Notes under the pieces: generated by a model | What the model saw: the letters and a program-made list of their open reading frames with translations, nothing else | The model's database searches: none | Told to the model about the DNA's origin: nothing | Program-made: the position numbers and the translations under genes | Origin: Dendrobium chrysotoxum | Taxonomy: Eukaryota > Streptophyta > Magnoliopsida > Asparagales > Orchidaceae | Length of the DNA: 64,000 nucleotides | NCBI GenBank assembly: GCA_019925795.1 | Contig: CM034314.1 | Span: forward strand, 98,823,264 to 98,887,263 | Reading direction: 5' to 3' | Shown: piece after piece, positions 45,811-59,600 of the stretch | Layout: each line of letters opens with the position of its first letter | Position numbering within the stretch: position 1 is the stretch's first letter

Positions 45811-46669
45811 CTAGAACCGGTGCCGTGGAAGCTTCTGATATCTGAAAAAGACTTCGGAGTTCTTTTTGGGATCCATGTGAATGCCCTTAACTGAAATAAT
45901 AAATCCCAAAAAGGACACACTAGATAAGGCGAATTGGCATTTACAAGGATTCATAGAAAGTTTGTTTTGTCTCAGAGTGTCAAAAAGGTTAGTTAAATGA
46001 GTAATATGATCTGTCATATTCAAAATATACACAAGGATATCATCGAAATAGGTGACGCAGAATTTATTGAGAAAAGGCTTCAACATCTCATTCATTAATC
46101 TCATGAAGGTTGAGGGTGTGTTGCACAAGCCGAACGACATCACCCGCCATTCAATCCTTGGCGCATTTTGAACGTTGTTTTCCATTCATCTCCCGATCTA
46201 AGCCTGATTTGATGGTGCCCGCTGTGTAGATCTAACTTGGAGAACACTGTAGATCCGTTCAATTTTTCAAGTAATTCCTCCACTTTTGGAACCAAAAATC
46301 AGAATTTCATCATAATTTTGTTGATAGCTCTGCTATCAACGCATAAACGCCAATTGCCATCCTTCTTTGGTACCAATAAAGCAGGTACATCACACGGACT
46401 AATACTTGGTTGAATCAACTATTTTTCTAACAAATCATCTACTATATGTTGTAGAGCATTATGCTCAATTGGACTCATCCTATAATGCGGTAAGTTGGGA
46501 AGTGTTGAGCCTGGGATGAAGTCAATTTGGTGTTGAATAGCTTTAAGTGGTGGTAAGGACTCGGGTAATTTCTCCGGTAAGATGTCTATAAACTGTTGAA
46601 TCAACAATTCTACAGGTCCCGGTATGTAACTTGGGTTAGAACAATCGCTCTGCTCTTTTACTACCAATG
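45811..46669 (-). pseudogene. G2 reverse transcriptase, broken
   Basis: An N-terminal linker (46419-46667, LPPLKAIQHQIDFIPG) and the palm (45811-46185, VMSFGLCNTPSTFMRLMN, catalytic YFDD) are in different frames with stops between them. Confidence 0.9.
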
Positions 46670-47294
46670 CTAGAATGATTTAAGTCTCTTTCCACGCATT
46701 CAAAAGAGCAAGGCCTGTAACCAAATTCGAGGCAGCTTTGGGTTGACTGAGTATAGAAGCATTGTTAGTTGTCTGGGATAATAGTCTCAACCTCTTACCC
46801 TTTCAGTCAAATGAATATGTATTAGCCCTCCCATCGTAAATGGCTCCTACGTCAAACTGCCAAGGCTTGCCTAAAATCAGATGGCATACATCCATATCCA
46901 CAACATCGCATAGAACTTCGTAGGTGTAATGCTTTCCTATGGAGAAGGTAAACCGACACATCTATGAGACTAAAATGTCCATTCCTTTCTTAACCCATCC
47001 AATTCGATATGGATTGGGATTTTGAGTGGTTTTCAATAGCAGGGCCTACACCAATGACTTAAAAACAACGTTTTTAATATAACATGTGTCAATCAGTAAT
47101 TGACAAACTTTTCCCTGCACTGTGCACTTCGTTTTGAAAATTGCATTACACTGTAATCTGTTAGGCTGACGTGGAGCTAGTAATATTTTTTCAAGAACAA
47201 ACATGAGTGGATCTCCCTCATCACCTACCACATCTTATGCTTTTTAATCTAAAATAGTTTCGGGAGTTACAACCTCAGCGTCACCTTCGTTTTC
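46670..47294 (-). pseudogene. G2 protease region, broken
   Basis: The frame 47046-47231 holds the protease start, but the active-site DSG of G1 is replaced (LLIDTCYIKNV). Flanking stops and shifts confirm decay. Downstream to about 46670 are remnants collinear with the G1 protease-RT linker. Confidence 0.85.
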
Positions 47295-48507
47295 CAATAG
47301 ATGTATTTGCTGCATTTGCGGACATTCATTGGACTTGTGACCTTGGTGGAAGCGACGGAAACACTTAAGTGTGGTGGGTTTTGAATATGGATTATCACGA
47401 ACGGGAGCTTTGGCTTTGAATTGAAGTTTCAGATCTGTGTTGGCGGGGCTAATGCAATTTGTTGTAGCAGCTTTAGCAATACTCAGATCATTACGTGGCT
47501 GGGTTGGTGGTAATTTAACATTATCCGAATGATGCTCCAGATGGCTACATCAATAGTATTGGTTGCGATAGCTACGGTTTAGCCGAATTTCAGCTTTGAG
47601 GGCGTAATTAACAGCTTGTGACAATGTCCAAACCAAGTTCATTTCTAGTTTGTCTTGAATTGTTTCTTTAAGACCGCCAATGTATCTCGCCACAATTTGG
47701 TTTGATGTCTCATTTAAATTATTTCGCGCTTAGGCGATAGAATTCCTCAGTATACTCGTTTACAATTTAATTTCCTTATGTGCAATGCTGGAATTGTAGA
47801 TAGAGTATTTGCTCATAATTTGTTGGAAGGAATTGTGCGTGAAGGTGTTGTTTCATTCGGTACCAGTTCCAAACTGGACCCTTGCCCTCTCGTCTTTTGC
47901 TCTGTAGTACTTGTAACCACCATGCCCGGGCGCCGCCCTTAAGTCGGCAAGCAACATACTTGACTTGTCGTTCTGGTTCTATCTCCATGTAATCGAAAAA
48001 AGTCTCCACAACTCGTTCCCAGTCTAGGTAGTCTTCAATGTGCAACCGCCCCTCGAAAAAGGGGATTTCCATCTTCACTCGGAATTCATTTTGCGACTAC
48101 TCATTTCTTTGAGTTCTATTGTGACGGTCGACTGCACGTTCGTCATCGAATTCTGAAAGATTTTCAGTCTGATAAATTCCTGCATCCTCATCGGAATCAG
48201 TAACTTCTGAGTTCACTACTGTTCGGCGTCGATCCCTACCGCGACCTTTGCGATGCCTGAGCACTGGAATGGGTTCTGGTACGGCCATCCGAGTGGATTG
48301 GTGATCGTCGTGATCAAACCTGATCGCTTGTTACTCTCGCCGGATCTCCATTTTGAACACATGTATGTCCCGACGAATTTCCAGAGAGCAATGAATGAAA
48401 TCTGTTGCTATTTCATCCACTTGACGGACCACTTTAGAGTGCGCTGCCCATAGGGCGTCTAGGCTGTGATTGTCGTCACCCACCCCGCACCTGTTGCTTT
48501 CTGCCAT
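47295..48507 (-). pseudogene. G2 gag, broken
   Basis: Start at 48507 by analogy with G1 (first ATG after the PBS). Pieces in several frames: an N-terminal helical part, an acidic linker, then the capsid block with YLDWERVVETFFDYME and a Trp pair (47776-48078). The zinc knuckle near 47335-47370 has Arg in place of its second Cys (KCFRRF against KCFRCF in G1). Confidence 0.88.
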
Positions 48508-48516
48508 ACGCTTGCC

Positions 48517-48534
48517 AAGCTCTGATACCAGAAC
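48517..48534 (-). other. Primer-binding site of G2 (initiator tRNA-Met)
   Basis: Minus strand reads GTTCTGGTATCAGAGC next to the LTR; same primer as G1. Confidence 0.88.
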
Positions 48535-48825
48535 TGACGTGCTGTAGCGGAAGAAGAAGCAAAACAAAGAAAAGAAATACCAACTTGTGAAAAAATTTAG
48601 ACAACCAAGAAATTCTTCATTACCCTCCTCCTTTCGTATCCTGCTAATATATGAACTATCAAGAGTGGTAGCACTCTTGTTGACATGGCCAAACGGCCAA
48701 AATGTAAAAATGTACTACTAACTAACTGAGAAGTGGAAACCATAAAAGAGAAAACAATAAAGCATGAAATATAGAAATGCGGTATAAGAACTCTAATTAT
48801 AAGATAAGTAGGATGCCCCACATCA
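48535..48825 (-). repeat. 5' LTR of G2
   Basis: TGACGTGCTGTAGCGG to GCCCCACATCA; the primer-binding site abuts its left edge. Confidence 0.95.
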
Positions 48826-48830
48826 AATAG

Positions 48831-49723
48831 CTTTGACAAGCAAATGATTCCAACATTCTCGTTGAGCTCAAATTTTGAGTAATGAGAATAGTAGAATTCA
48901 CCTCTCGATGAGTTGCTGAGTTCTTGCTAGGAATGTCAGCGAGTCAAAATGACTCGTGAGTTTGCTTAATAAATGGCTCATAAATCGAGTTTGATGTGCT
49001 AACAAGTCAAACTTGAGTTAGTCTCAATTCGATTTATTAGCTTATGAAAAAAAATATATTAATATAAAATAAACTTCTTGTAATAAGTGATTTATTATTA
49101 TTATTTTAATATTTTTTTCATTTTATTATAATAATTATTTTTCTATTTCATAATAAATGAACCGGCTCAAACTCTAGTTAATAAACTACGAGACACAGGT
49201 CTCGAAAAGACAAAAAGAAGGCCCAAGTCAACCATAGAATCAGCTCATGATATCTGATGAGCATTGATTTCTTTTCCAACATAATAATTTAAATCCTGAG
49301 AAGAACTGCAGATATGCTATCGAAATTTTTTCCAGAATTCCATTCTTGCATTCCTTCAAAATCTGATAAACAATGCAATGCGCTCGTAAAAATAGATAAA
49401 ATTTCTCAAAACCTTTTGAAGCCCAGATCATAAAGGGAAGAGGGGGCTAAGAGGAAAGGTAAAGGTCCGCAGAAGCCATCACTTTAAAATAGCATTTTTC
49501 TTTCATTCCATTAAAAAAAGCTGCAACATAAAATTTTATTATTATTATTTTTTTCATGGATTATGTTCATCTTAAAATAATCCAATGATTTTGACATCTA
49601 TTCATATCAATTTTGAAGATATTCTGCCAAAATTCTTCTATTAATTAATCCTTATACACCAATTTCTTGAAACATTATAATCATATAATCACCTCACCGC
49701 CACTTTACCAACAGATATAAATT
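48831..49723. other. Intergenic DNA; GACTC/GAGTC-rich repeat relic at 48920-49200
   Basis: No gene. The 48920-49200 stretch (GAGTCAAAATGACTCGTGAG, AATAAATGGCTCATAAATCGAG) resembles the GAGCTCG-type content of M3 and is probably a decayed MITE of that type. Confidence 0.4.
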
Positions 49724-49834
49724 TCGTTTGGGACGGCTTTCTTATTACTTCTTAAAGTAATTTTTAATTAAAAAATTAAAAATTTTATATTAAAAAGCCG
49801 CTTTAAGAAGCAGTAAGAAAGCCGTCCCAAACGG
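49724..49834. mobile_element. MITE T3, best-preserved family T copy
   Basis: 111-bp hairpin: TCGTTTGGGACGGCTTTCTT on the left pairs with AAGAAAGCCGTCCCAAACGG on the right, arms continuing to about 35 bp with few mismatches. A second, weaker half copy (GGCTTTTTATTATTTTATAAAGC) starts immediately after at about 49834. Confidence 0.85.
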
Positions 49835-50604
49835 ACGGCTTTTTATTATTTTATAAAGCTATTTTTTAAGTGCAAAAATCTCTTAAAAGCAGAAAAAGAA
49901 AATAATAGAAAACCCTTGCGCTTACCTTCTCACAAGCTTTCACGCATACCTGCAAACAAGAGTGGAAAAAAATATATTGCAATTTGAAAACTACAAACCA
50001 ACTTTACATAAAAGCACACGAAGAAAAATAAATAAATTTAATTATTTAGGAAAAAATATGTATAAGAACTCAACTCTCATGCCAGACTGCAAAGGGAAAA
50101 ATTGAAAACCCAAGCCCACAATAACGGTCATAACCTCTCTTGGTAATCTGTCCCATCTGCTGCCCTAAAAAACCTTTCTTTTTCCACTTTCTATCAAGCA
50201 GAAATATAAGAGAATGAATAAAAATTACATCAAACCATTCCCCCACCTTTGAGGAGAACAATTTCAAGGATTGCACAGTCGATTCGGATCCCCACCAATT
50301 ACCGAACAATTGCACAACGCGATTCTCTGGACAACAACCATATAATTCATTTTTAAGCAGCTGGGATCAATCCCACTATTTTGAAAAAATATATATATAA
50401 ATAAATAATTAATGGAATCAATTCAAGCTGCCAAAAATAAATTGTAAGACTAAGATATATAACAACTGCATCAGACAATCCAAATGGTAATTGAATAGGA
50501 TCCGAATACCTGCAGATTCGATGCTGATTGGTGGCAGGCACACAAATAGGGAGCCCTGCAATGAATCATTTTATCCAAAGAATCAGCTTTAGACCACCAT
50601 CTTA
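49835..50604 (-). other. Downstream region of the receptor-like gene, no coding seen
   Basis: Probably includes its 3' UTR. On the minus strand ATTGCAG at about 50556 and CAG|GTATTC at about 50509 could mark a 3' UTR exon, but this is weak. Confidence 0.3.
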
Positions 50605-53600
50605 TTAGTCCTCAATGTCATGTGGCTCAGGGAAGATATCCTTGGATGGCCTCCGGCGAGAGAAAGAATGCTCGCCAACACTTCCCTGTGATCTAATCGT
50701 ACCAGAACGTCTTAAACTCCGGTCATCCCGTGGCTGTGCTGAAACAGAAGGAATGTCCGATGAGCTATGCCGCCAGCTTCCAAAGAAAACTGCATTCCAA
50801 GAGCCTCTTGAAGATGTAGCTTTTAACCTGCCTGAAGCAGAATTGTTTTCCTCTCTAACCACCTTTAATGGATTCTCCAATGCTTTTAGAATGTACTTCA
50901 TAAGAGGCCGCTTTGATGACTTGGGATTCAGACAAGACCTTGCCACAATCGCCATTGCCCACACCTCTTCGAGCAGGTCCTCATCCACTATGAGTAATGG
51001 ATCAACTATTTTGGTTATGAGCTCTTTTTCATAGATGTTTATGAAGCGTAATGTGTGCTCAAGCCATTCATTTGTTGAAGCATCATTTGAGCCACTAACA
51101 CCAAGCTTGCCAGTCACCAGCTCTAGTAGAACCTTGCCAAAGCAATGGACATCATAGGCACATGATGCAGGTGGAAGGCCTGTAAATTGAAAATTAAGAC
51201 ATATATGTATAAATGATGGGACCAGGTAAGGCTATAGAGATGGTGGAAGTTAAAAAGCTAGTGAGTCAATCTGATAGGATTTTTTTTTTTTGAGTTTACA
51301 TACCTGTGCCACTTTGCTCAGGTGTCCTGCACAACAGAAGAGGAAAATATAATTAAAATAGGTTTGGCATCTTCACTATAAGAAGAAAGCATATTGGAGT
51401 TCAGTAGCGTTACGCATATATATATATAAGATAGACATATTCTTCTAAGAGAGCCTTTGTCCCCACAAAGCGTCCATCTAATAATCATGCTAGGTTGTGT
51501 AAATTCAAAAAATTGAATAGTTGAGATATAAAACAGCTCAACATTGTCTTTTAGAAAAACTACCTCTCACAATCATAAAAGAGAACTTTTCATTAAGACT
51601 AGTCTGTAGGCTCTACAATTTTTTTTGCTTTAGGATTGGAGAAGAAAGATATAGCACTACTGGCTTGAGAAATTAATCATTAGGTGTAGATAGGCACAAC
51701 AATGTATAACCAACCTCCTATGGTTGTTTGTTGGTGTTTTGTCTACACCTAATATGATCTAACCTTAGTCAAATAAGATTATCGACCCGACCTACTTGAA
51801 AGATCCTTCTCAATAATCATCATTTACATCATCCAACGGAACCTCTTAAACTTGAAGGGAAGAGGTCAAATTTCAATACTAACTTTAGCTAATAGAGAGT
51901 TTCTTGCCCTACAGAGTTCATCTTAGGCTTATCCCTTCATTCGGTTACTATAGCTTATCCCTTCATTCAGTTACTATGGTTTATAGGATATTTTTAAGAT
52001 GATCATGCAAAACAAATGGAAATTGCCAGTTTCTTACTAGTATGAGATTTTTTTTAGTTTGGTCATACAGACACCTAATATAATATTGGCTCTTTGTGAG
52101 CTTTGGCGAGACTTAAAATTTGATACTTAGGCAAACTTGTGTAGAGGACAAATGGATAGCTACTCTAAGAACAGAAAAATCAATTATTTCTTGAAACTTC
52201 TCTTAGGCCATTTATATAATTTTGTTTTTGCCTAATAGAGATAGAATTCCCTCCACTAGGGATTTGCTTAATTTACGGCAATCATCTACAAAGAGGTATG
52301 AAATATACTTAAAATTTAAAAGACATTTTAAGACAATAATCCTCTCCAATTATTATTTGTGATAAATATACCCATCATAGAGAACTGTGAGTCTTCCAAT
52401 ATCATGCTTGATTTGTGACCAGGCATTTAAATCGTAATTTTATGAATCCCATCAATTATGATTTTCTAAATATTGAACTCGTCATTGGGGGAAGTCTTGT
52501 CTTAAGTAGATTTGTCTTTGGAACAAGGTGGTAAGATTTAAAAAGCTAAAATAAAAAATGAGGCATTTTTCCTTATTAAGGTGAGGCGTAAACATCAAAA
52601 TAGATTAAAGCATAAATTTTGAACTAAAAATAAACTCTAAATTAAAGATAATTTATAAATATGTCATAAACTATCAATAGATTATTGTAGGGCACATTGT
52701 TTGAGAATTACTGTTCTCATCTTCATCTAAATTTACAACAAATCTCTCCATTAGTTCCCCAAGTTTCTCTAACAAAAGAAAGAAATAAACTTCTACCACC
52801 ACTTTCAAAACTAAAACCGTCTTGTTGAGAATCTAAGAACTATTTCTAATTATTTCTATTTTCTTTGAGCTACTTTTGAGGTGGTATAATATTTCATATA
52901 TTCTGCACTTTTTTTTTTTAACATGACACTTTTAACATAAAGGTGTTAAGTTGTGTTAAAAACAAACTATTTAAAATAAAATACAAATACAAAAGTTAAA
53001 ATGATAATAAAAACAATTCAAAAGAAATAAAAAATAAAAAAAAAACAAATTAAGAAAAAAGAAAATAAAATTTATTACAAGAAAATTAAAAAAAAAACTT
53101 AAAAGAAAGCAAAAACAAACTAATTAATAAAACAAGTTAAAATTTTAAAATAATTTTAAAATGAAAAAAAAAACATGTACAAACAACACTCCACGCCAAA
53201 GTTGAAGCCCACTTGCAAGCACTAACTCTTCATAATAGTCAATCGCTAAGTATCACAAGATTCCCTCTTGTACGCGACGCATCAACTCCTGTTTGCAGGA
53301 GCTCAACTCCTGCCAGGACACGACTACCCACTAGCATGTGATTGTACCTGCTCATAGTTGCTCACTCTCCTCTCAAATTACAACCCTCTATCTCCAAACT
53401 AGCCTAAACTCTACAACAACAACAACAACAACAATATCAAGCCTTTATCCCACTATATAGGGTCGGCTACATGAATCCTTTTTCTACATTGTGTCCTGTT
53501 AAAAGTCAAATTCTCATTTAAATCTGATAAAGAAAGGTCAATTATAATATTTTCCAACCAAGTCTGTTTAGGTCTACCTCTACCTTTCTTAACATAAATC

Positions 53601-56600
53601 AAATCTAATACATCTACTTTCCTAACCGGGTCATCGAAAGGCTGCCATTTTATGTGACCAAACCATCTAAGGCGACTCTCTCTAATCTTATCTTCCTTGG
53701 AGCTATTCCAAACTTTTCACATATATGCTTATTTCGTATCCTGTCTCTAAGAGTAAAGCCACTCATCCACCTGAGCATCCTCATCTTTGCAACACTTAAT
53801 ATTATGCTTCTCTTTTAATGGCAACATTCTACACCATAAAGCATTGCAGGTCTCACCACCATCTTATAGAATTTTCCCTTAAGTTTGAGGGGAACTTTTC
53901 TATCACACAACAAGCCCGATGCATTCCTCCACTTCAACCATCCAACTTGAATTCTACTAATAATATCCCCATCTATTTCACCATCACTCTAAACAATAGA
54001 CCCAAGATATCTAAAGCGTGTACTCTAATTAATGAATTGATCGCCCAAAGTCACAATCCCCCCAGTAGAACTATTGTTACTAAAATTACACTCCATAAAT
54101 TCAGTTTTAGATCTACTCAAACGAAAGCCTTTAGACTCTAAGGTTGACCTCCATAATTCAAATTTACGTTCAACTCCCTCTCTAGTCTTATCGATAAGAA
54201 GAATATCATCAGCAAAAAGCATACACCAGGGTACGACCTCTTGCAAATGTCTAGTGAGAACATTCATGAATAAAGCAAAAAGATATCAGCATAAGGCTGA
54301 TCCTTGATGTAATCCTGTTGACCTACAACCGCCAATCGAACCCAACCGTGCACAATCCCACTTCCCCCACGACCTCACAATTGCTCCTCACGACAAAACC
54401 AAAGGCACGAGCATACCGCAAGGACACGCACACAGAAACAGAAGAGAGAAAGAAGATTTCGAGGACTTACCTCTTCGAAGCGCCTCCAGACCTCTGTCTT
54501 GCTCAAGCCAACGCTGTGCCCTAGACCCGCCTCCGATCCCCTCTTCCAATTTCCGACTCCAACTTTGCCTCCGTCTGCAAGCAAAGCCGGCTCCGACTTG
54601 ACCCGCCGAACTCGACCCGCACACAGTCGCCGCCTCCTTAAGATCTGAAGTGCCCTAGCCACACTAGACTCGCCATCTGCAGCCATTTCACCCCCAGGAT
54701 GACATATGTGCTCCCAAGCTCCAGTGAAAGAAAATCTTCCTTCACCTGAATCCTCTGGATAGTTAGTAGCACTCCTCTGCAGATCCCCTGGCCCTTCTCC
54801 ATCTTCCCTGTACCCATCATGACCCCATAGCAACCTGTATCCACCAATCTCATTCCCATCTGGTTGACGACCTGAGTGGAGATGAAATTGTGGGTAGCCC
54901 CACTATCAATCAGCACCACTACCTCCCTGTTCTCGATCTCCCCCTTCACCTTCATGGTATGATTCGTCGTGAATCCTACTACCGAGTTCAAGGATACCTC
55001 AGCCAGATCCAGGTGCATTTTCTCCTCCATCTCCTCCTCTGTCTCCTCCTCCCCTCCCTCCTCAGTTTCCTCGTCATCACAGACGGTGAGAACCTGAAGA
55101 GTTCGGTCCTTGCATCGATGCCCTGGCATATACTTTTCATCGCACCTAAAGCATAACCCCTTAGCTCTCTTCTCCTGCATCTCCCTCTCTGTCAGCCGCT
55201 TGAAATTTCCCCCGCTTCCACCTCCTCCTGTCCTCTCCTTGGTGGTCTCTCGATTTCCCCCTGTTGCAGGAAATTTCGGTGCTAGATGGGTGGTCGTCAT
55301 CCGGTAAGTTCCTCCTGTGCTGCTACTCCTGGCCCCCCTCTCCAGATTTCTCTGATTCTCCACCAGCTGGGCTAACTTCATAGCCTCCCCCAAGTCGCGG
55401 GGCATCAGAACCTTCACTTCTGCTCGGATCTCCGCCTTCAACCCCTTCATGAAATTTCCCTCCAGTACTATATCTGAAAGTCGCTCCACCCTGCTAGCTA
55501 GGTGATCAAATCGCTCCCGGTAGTCAGCTACTGATCCCTCCTGTGTCAGAGCAAAAAACTGCTCATAGAAATCTCCTCCCCGATCGGTTTGGAAACGTTC
55601 TATGATGCCATCCTTGAATTCTCTCCAGGTTCCGATAGCCCTCCTCTGGTCTCTCCACTGATACCATGAAAGGGCTTTTCCTTCCAAGCACAAGCCCGCT
55701 GCTGTCAGTTTCTCCTCCTCCGTCAGCCCATTAATGGCGAAGTATCGCTTCACCTTGTAAATCCACCCATAAGCATCCTCTCCTTCGAATATGGGCATCT
55801 TTAGCTTCCTCACTTTCTGATCCCCACCATGTCTCCGTACGCCTCCATAATTTCCCCTCTCCCATGTGCTCGAGCCCCCCCATGTCTCCCGATCCTCCCT
55901 TGCTCTACCATGTCCCAAACCCCCTTCGAAATCCCTCCTTCTGTCTTCAAAATCAGCACCTCGATGGCCATAGTATCCCTCCCGGTGCTCCCACTCCGCA
56001 CCTCTTGGCTCCACGCCTCCATAACCTTGTCTCTCTCCGTATCTCCCTCCTCTATCCTCCCTCTGGAAAGGCTCCAGATGGGGTCTTCCTCTTCCCCCTT
56101 CCACGATTTCCACCTCTTCTTCCTCCTTACGGACTTCAGATTTGGTGTTTTTCGCTTCGGGGCCATTTGTCTCAGATGCTGCCGTTTGGGTTTGGAATTC
56201 CAACATCTTCTTCATCATATCCCGTAGATCGGCCACTTGCCCTTCCATGGTCTTCCAAATCATCCACGTTTTTGGCCGCCATCGCACTCCGGAGTTTGTA
56301 GATTCACGAAATCTGATTTTTGAAGTCAAAAAACAGCAACTTCCCCCCTTTCCGGCCAAAAATCTGCTGCAGGAATTTGTCGAAATCAGCCCTCCACCGG
56401 TCCCAAGACTTGCTCTGATACCAATTTGATAGGAAATACTTGAGTTCGCAAGTAATCCTATCGGATTTACTTGAGTTCGCAAGCAAACCTAAGCAAAATT
56501 GATAAAAACAGCGGGAAAACGCACGAATTCGGAGCAAATCAAACTAGGAACGATATATTGCGTCTTGGAAATAAAGCAAAGCAAACTTGAAAACAAGATA

Positions 56601-59600
56601 CAAGAGATCCTCAATTCGAGAGGAGAATCATCTCTCTCAAATCTCTAGACAAGAAGGTCTAGAGCCCAAGCCTCCAAGAAACCCTAATTTCAATTAATCA
56701 AAACATAAAACAACCCTAATCCCTCCTCCTCCTCTTTAACATCAAAATTTTCCTAAAACAACTCCCTCCTAAGCCCAAACCGCCCCCTCCTTTCAAATTT
56801 CAAACTCCCTACTTGAAGTGGGGCCCACTTGTGGGCGGAATTAGGAGAAGGAGGCGGAAGGCCTCCGCCTCCTATACACCTGAACCGGCCCTTGGGCCGG
56901 CTGGGCCGGTTCAGGTTGAACCGGCACATCATAATGTTGGCAATATTTAATATCTATCACAAAACTTGTAGTTGGGCCGGGAACCTTGCATCGCTTGATC
57001 AACCATGATTATGATTGATATGAGCGGTTCAAGTCCTTGGTAAAATAGTTTGGCTCAACTAGGGTAAGCCCCTAGAGCCTTAAATTATTGCACCTAATCA
57101 ATCCAATCGAAAATATTGGTATGGTTCCTTAGTGAAAGAAGCCGACGTGACTGGAGAAGACCAAGGAGCATTGTTTACGTTTCCTAATCAATCGTGACCA
57201 ATAAAAGGGATCCAAATCCTTGGTAGGAAGGAGTTGATTTGACAAGTTATATTTTGTATTATTTTGTTTGTTTTAGATAGCTGTCATATTATGAACTGTA
57301 TTAACTCAAGCATTTACATGCATAAGATTGAGTTCACACTTACCCCATATTTGTTAGTGTTTATAACTAATTCTTTATATTTATTAGAATTTTGAATATT
57401 TGTATAATTTCTACTAGGAGAAAAAAAGTAGTTTATGTGCTTTGATATAGTCCTAAGAAGATCTAAATCACTAAGTATGAGCCTTCAAATTATTTTGAAT
57501 TTTTATAAAAGCTTCCTCGAATTTCTCAAGATTTTTTTCTCAATTTTTAAAATTTTACTTATTTCCCCTCATATTTGCATATATTTTTGGGGGCTAGTTT
57601 GAATGTTTTTGCTTTCTTTTTTTCACCCAATTTTTTTTATAGTTCTAAATCTTCTTTGATCTATAATATTTTTCATATTTTTATGATTTAAAAGAAACTA
57701 TGTGCCTCACTCCATACATTTCAGGTAGCTTGATACACATGGCATAAGACCAATCAAGTGCACATAAACAAAATTGATAACTATCATGCCTTTAATAAGT
57801 AGATCATACTAAAAGATGAACTTTTGCATGCTTTTCCAGACAACTTTATCCCATCAAGATAGCCTTGAAAGATGTGTATTTCATCCTACGAAGTCAATCC
57901 GATCCTAACTTCGGTCCTTTTGTCGCCGACAATGAGGCCATATATTCTTACTTATTGCATGCCTTTTTATGCATTTATGTGTTCATTCCTCGTTCATTAG
58001 TTCTTTTTCTGCTCGCATTAAAGTTGATTTAGTTTCGTCCCAGCAGCGTTTTATGCCAAATTTTTACTACAACCATCAGCCCCATCAAAGTGCAAAACCA
58101 TACTAAATGATCATTTAGAAACTTCCAGTATCTTTTTTTATCCCCACATTAAACAATCATTAATGAATAAATGAAGATCAAGACTACGGCCATAAAACAT
58201 ACTTAAATTATTAAGAAACAGATATAGCTTGAACAGTTCAAGTGGAAGTGTATGATCATATAATCTTCAATCTTCTTCATCAAGGAGATAGAAGAAGATA
58301 AAATATTCAACAGAAAAACTGCAGTAGAATCTCTACGAATTTAACTAATATCTTCTAAATAAACTGCAATCTGCAGTCATTAATTTTTAAAATATTAGCA
58401 AAGAATTACAGATTTTATACAACGGTACTATAAAATGTATAATAAAAACAATCATCTTAAAAAGTTCGAGCTATAAACTTACTGTGAAAATCGCAAGAAT
58501 CTGGAGAACACATTCTGATAGCCATCCCCTTCCTGAGTGCATACAATGCTTAAGCTTCCAAGGCGCACTTCAAACTTATCATCAAGAAGGATACTGCTTG
58601 CTTGAATATCTCTGCAATTGAGGTAGACCATTAGTAAATTATGTTTTGGGGTTTTAGAATGTACTGCTAGTAGGGAAAAGATGCTATTTCATCAGACAAT
58701 CAAATCTAAAATTGTAATATAAATATTTAAGAGCCCTCAGCTACACATGCTTCAAGATGGGGACAGTTACAATACAACCTAAGCCTTTATTACAATTTAA
58801 AAGTCTAAACTTATCTACATTTTTGTTTGCTTCACCGCTCATCACACTATCAAATAAAATAAAATAAAATAAAATTTGTGTCTAATAATTTATATAACAA
58901 GAGAATATATAGCAAAATTTAACAACTGAATTGGATCGCATTGCGAACACCAAGATAAAGTGCATATTGAAACGTAACTCCAACAGTTCGCAAGAAAACT
59001 ATGATGCAGGGAAGAGGATAGATTGTTTTTTTTTTTTTTCTTTCTTTTTTAATCACATTCCAAGTTCTCAAAAAAAAAAAAAAAAAAGAGGAAAATGATC
59101 AAAGCATTTAGGCACGCCTTATAAATTAAATCTACAAGAAGCTACATGTTAACAAGGGTACCGCAGGTGCACGAGGAATTGAAAGTCTTGAATTAGATTC
59201 ATATTAGTATTAAGGATAAGATCCTTCATGCATCCAGTATAAAACAAAAGAGCTTATGATTACAATGCCAAGCCATTAAACATATCTTTAAAGCTTTATA
59301 GAGATTGAACTTAGTAGTGCTCATTATGAAATTATACTTCTAGCTTTTCATGCACAGTGTTTGACACAATGTCGATCTTTCCAGCTTTGACATCTAGCTT
59401 GAGAGAAGAAACAAGTTTATTTTGATCCATTAATTATAACGAACTACATTTTATACATACACTGTTACTCCCACAATCGTTCAAGATTGCAAGCATTGCC
59501 TTTGTCAAGAAGTTTACTCTTTATGTAGAATCAACTTAGAATGGGGACACCACTGCTAACCATAGCCTAAATGATAGCTTTCCTATTTGATAATTCATCT

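Larger units (their letters stand above)
35942..48825 (-). mobile_element. Ty3/gypsy retrotransposon G2, older, split by nested insertions
   Basis: Target duplication AATAG at 35937-35941 and 48826-48830. LTRs of 288 and 291 bp differ at roughly 20 positions, so it is several times older than G1 at 5 of 332. Minus-strand order: PBS, gag, protease, RT, RNase H, integrase; the integrase is cut by insertion Z (36844-44703). Without Z the element is about 5.0 kb, like G1, and its proteins resemble G1 throughout, so both belong to one lineage. All reading frames are broken. Confidence 0.95.
54638..56931 (-). mobile_element. Ty3/gypsy fragment G3: 5' LTR, PBS, gag and protease only
   Basis: 5' LTR at 56427-56931, primer-binding site beside it, gag and protease, then a break; RT, RNase H, integrase and the 3' LTR are missing. 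Gag differs from G1/G2 (Gly/Arg/Glu-rich leader, [14 protein letters not shown] knuckle), so it is another gypsy lineage. It is sense with the host gene in intron 2. Confidence 0.9.

Noticed and set aside
50509..50560. 3' UTR exon of the receptor-like gene
   Set aside because: Acceptor and donor words are present but the upstream donor is not evident; kept only as a remark.
54375..54833. 152-codon minus-strand frame as an independent gene
   Set aside because: Its first part is the G3 protease region in another frame; the rest is unassigned and no start context was found.
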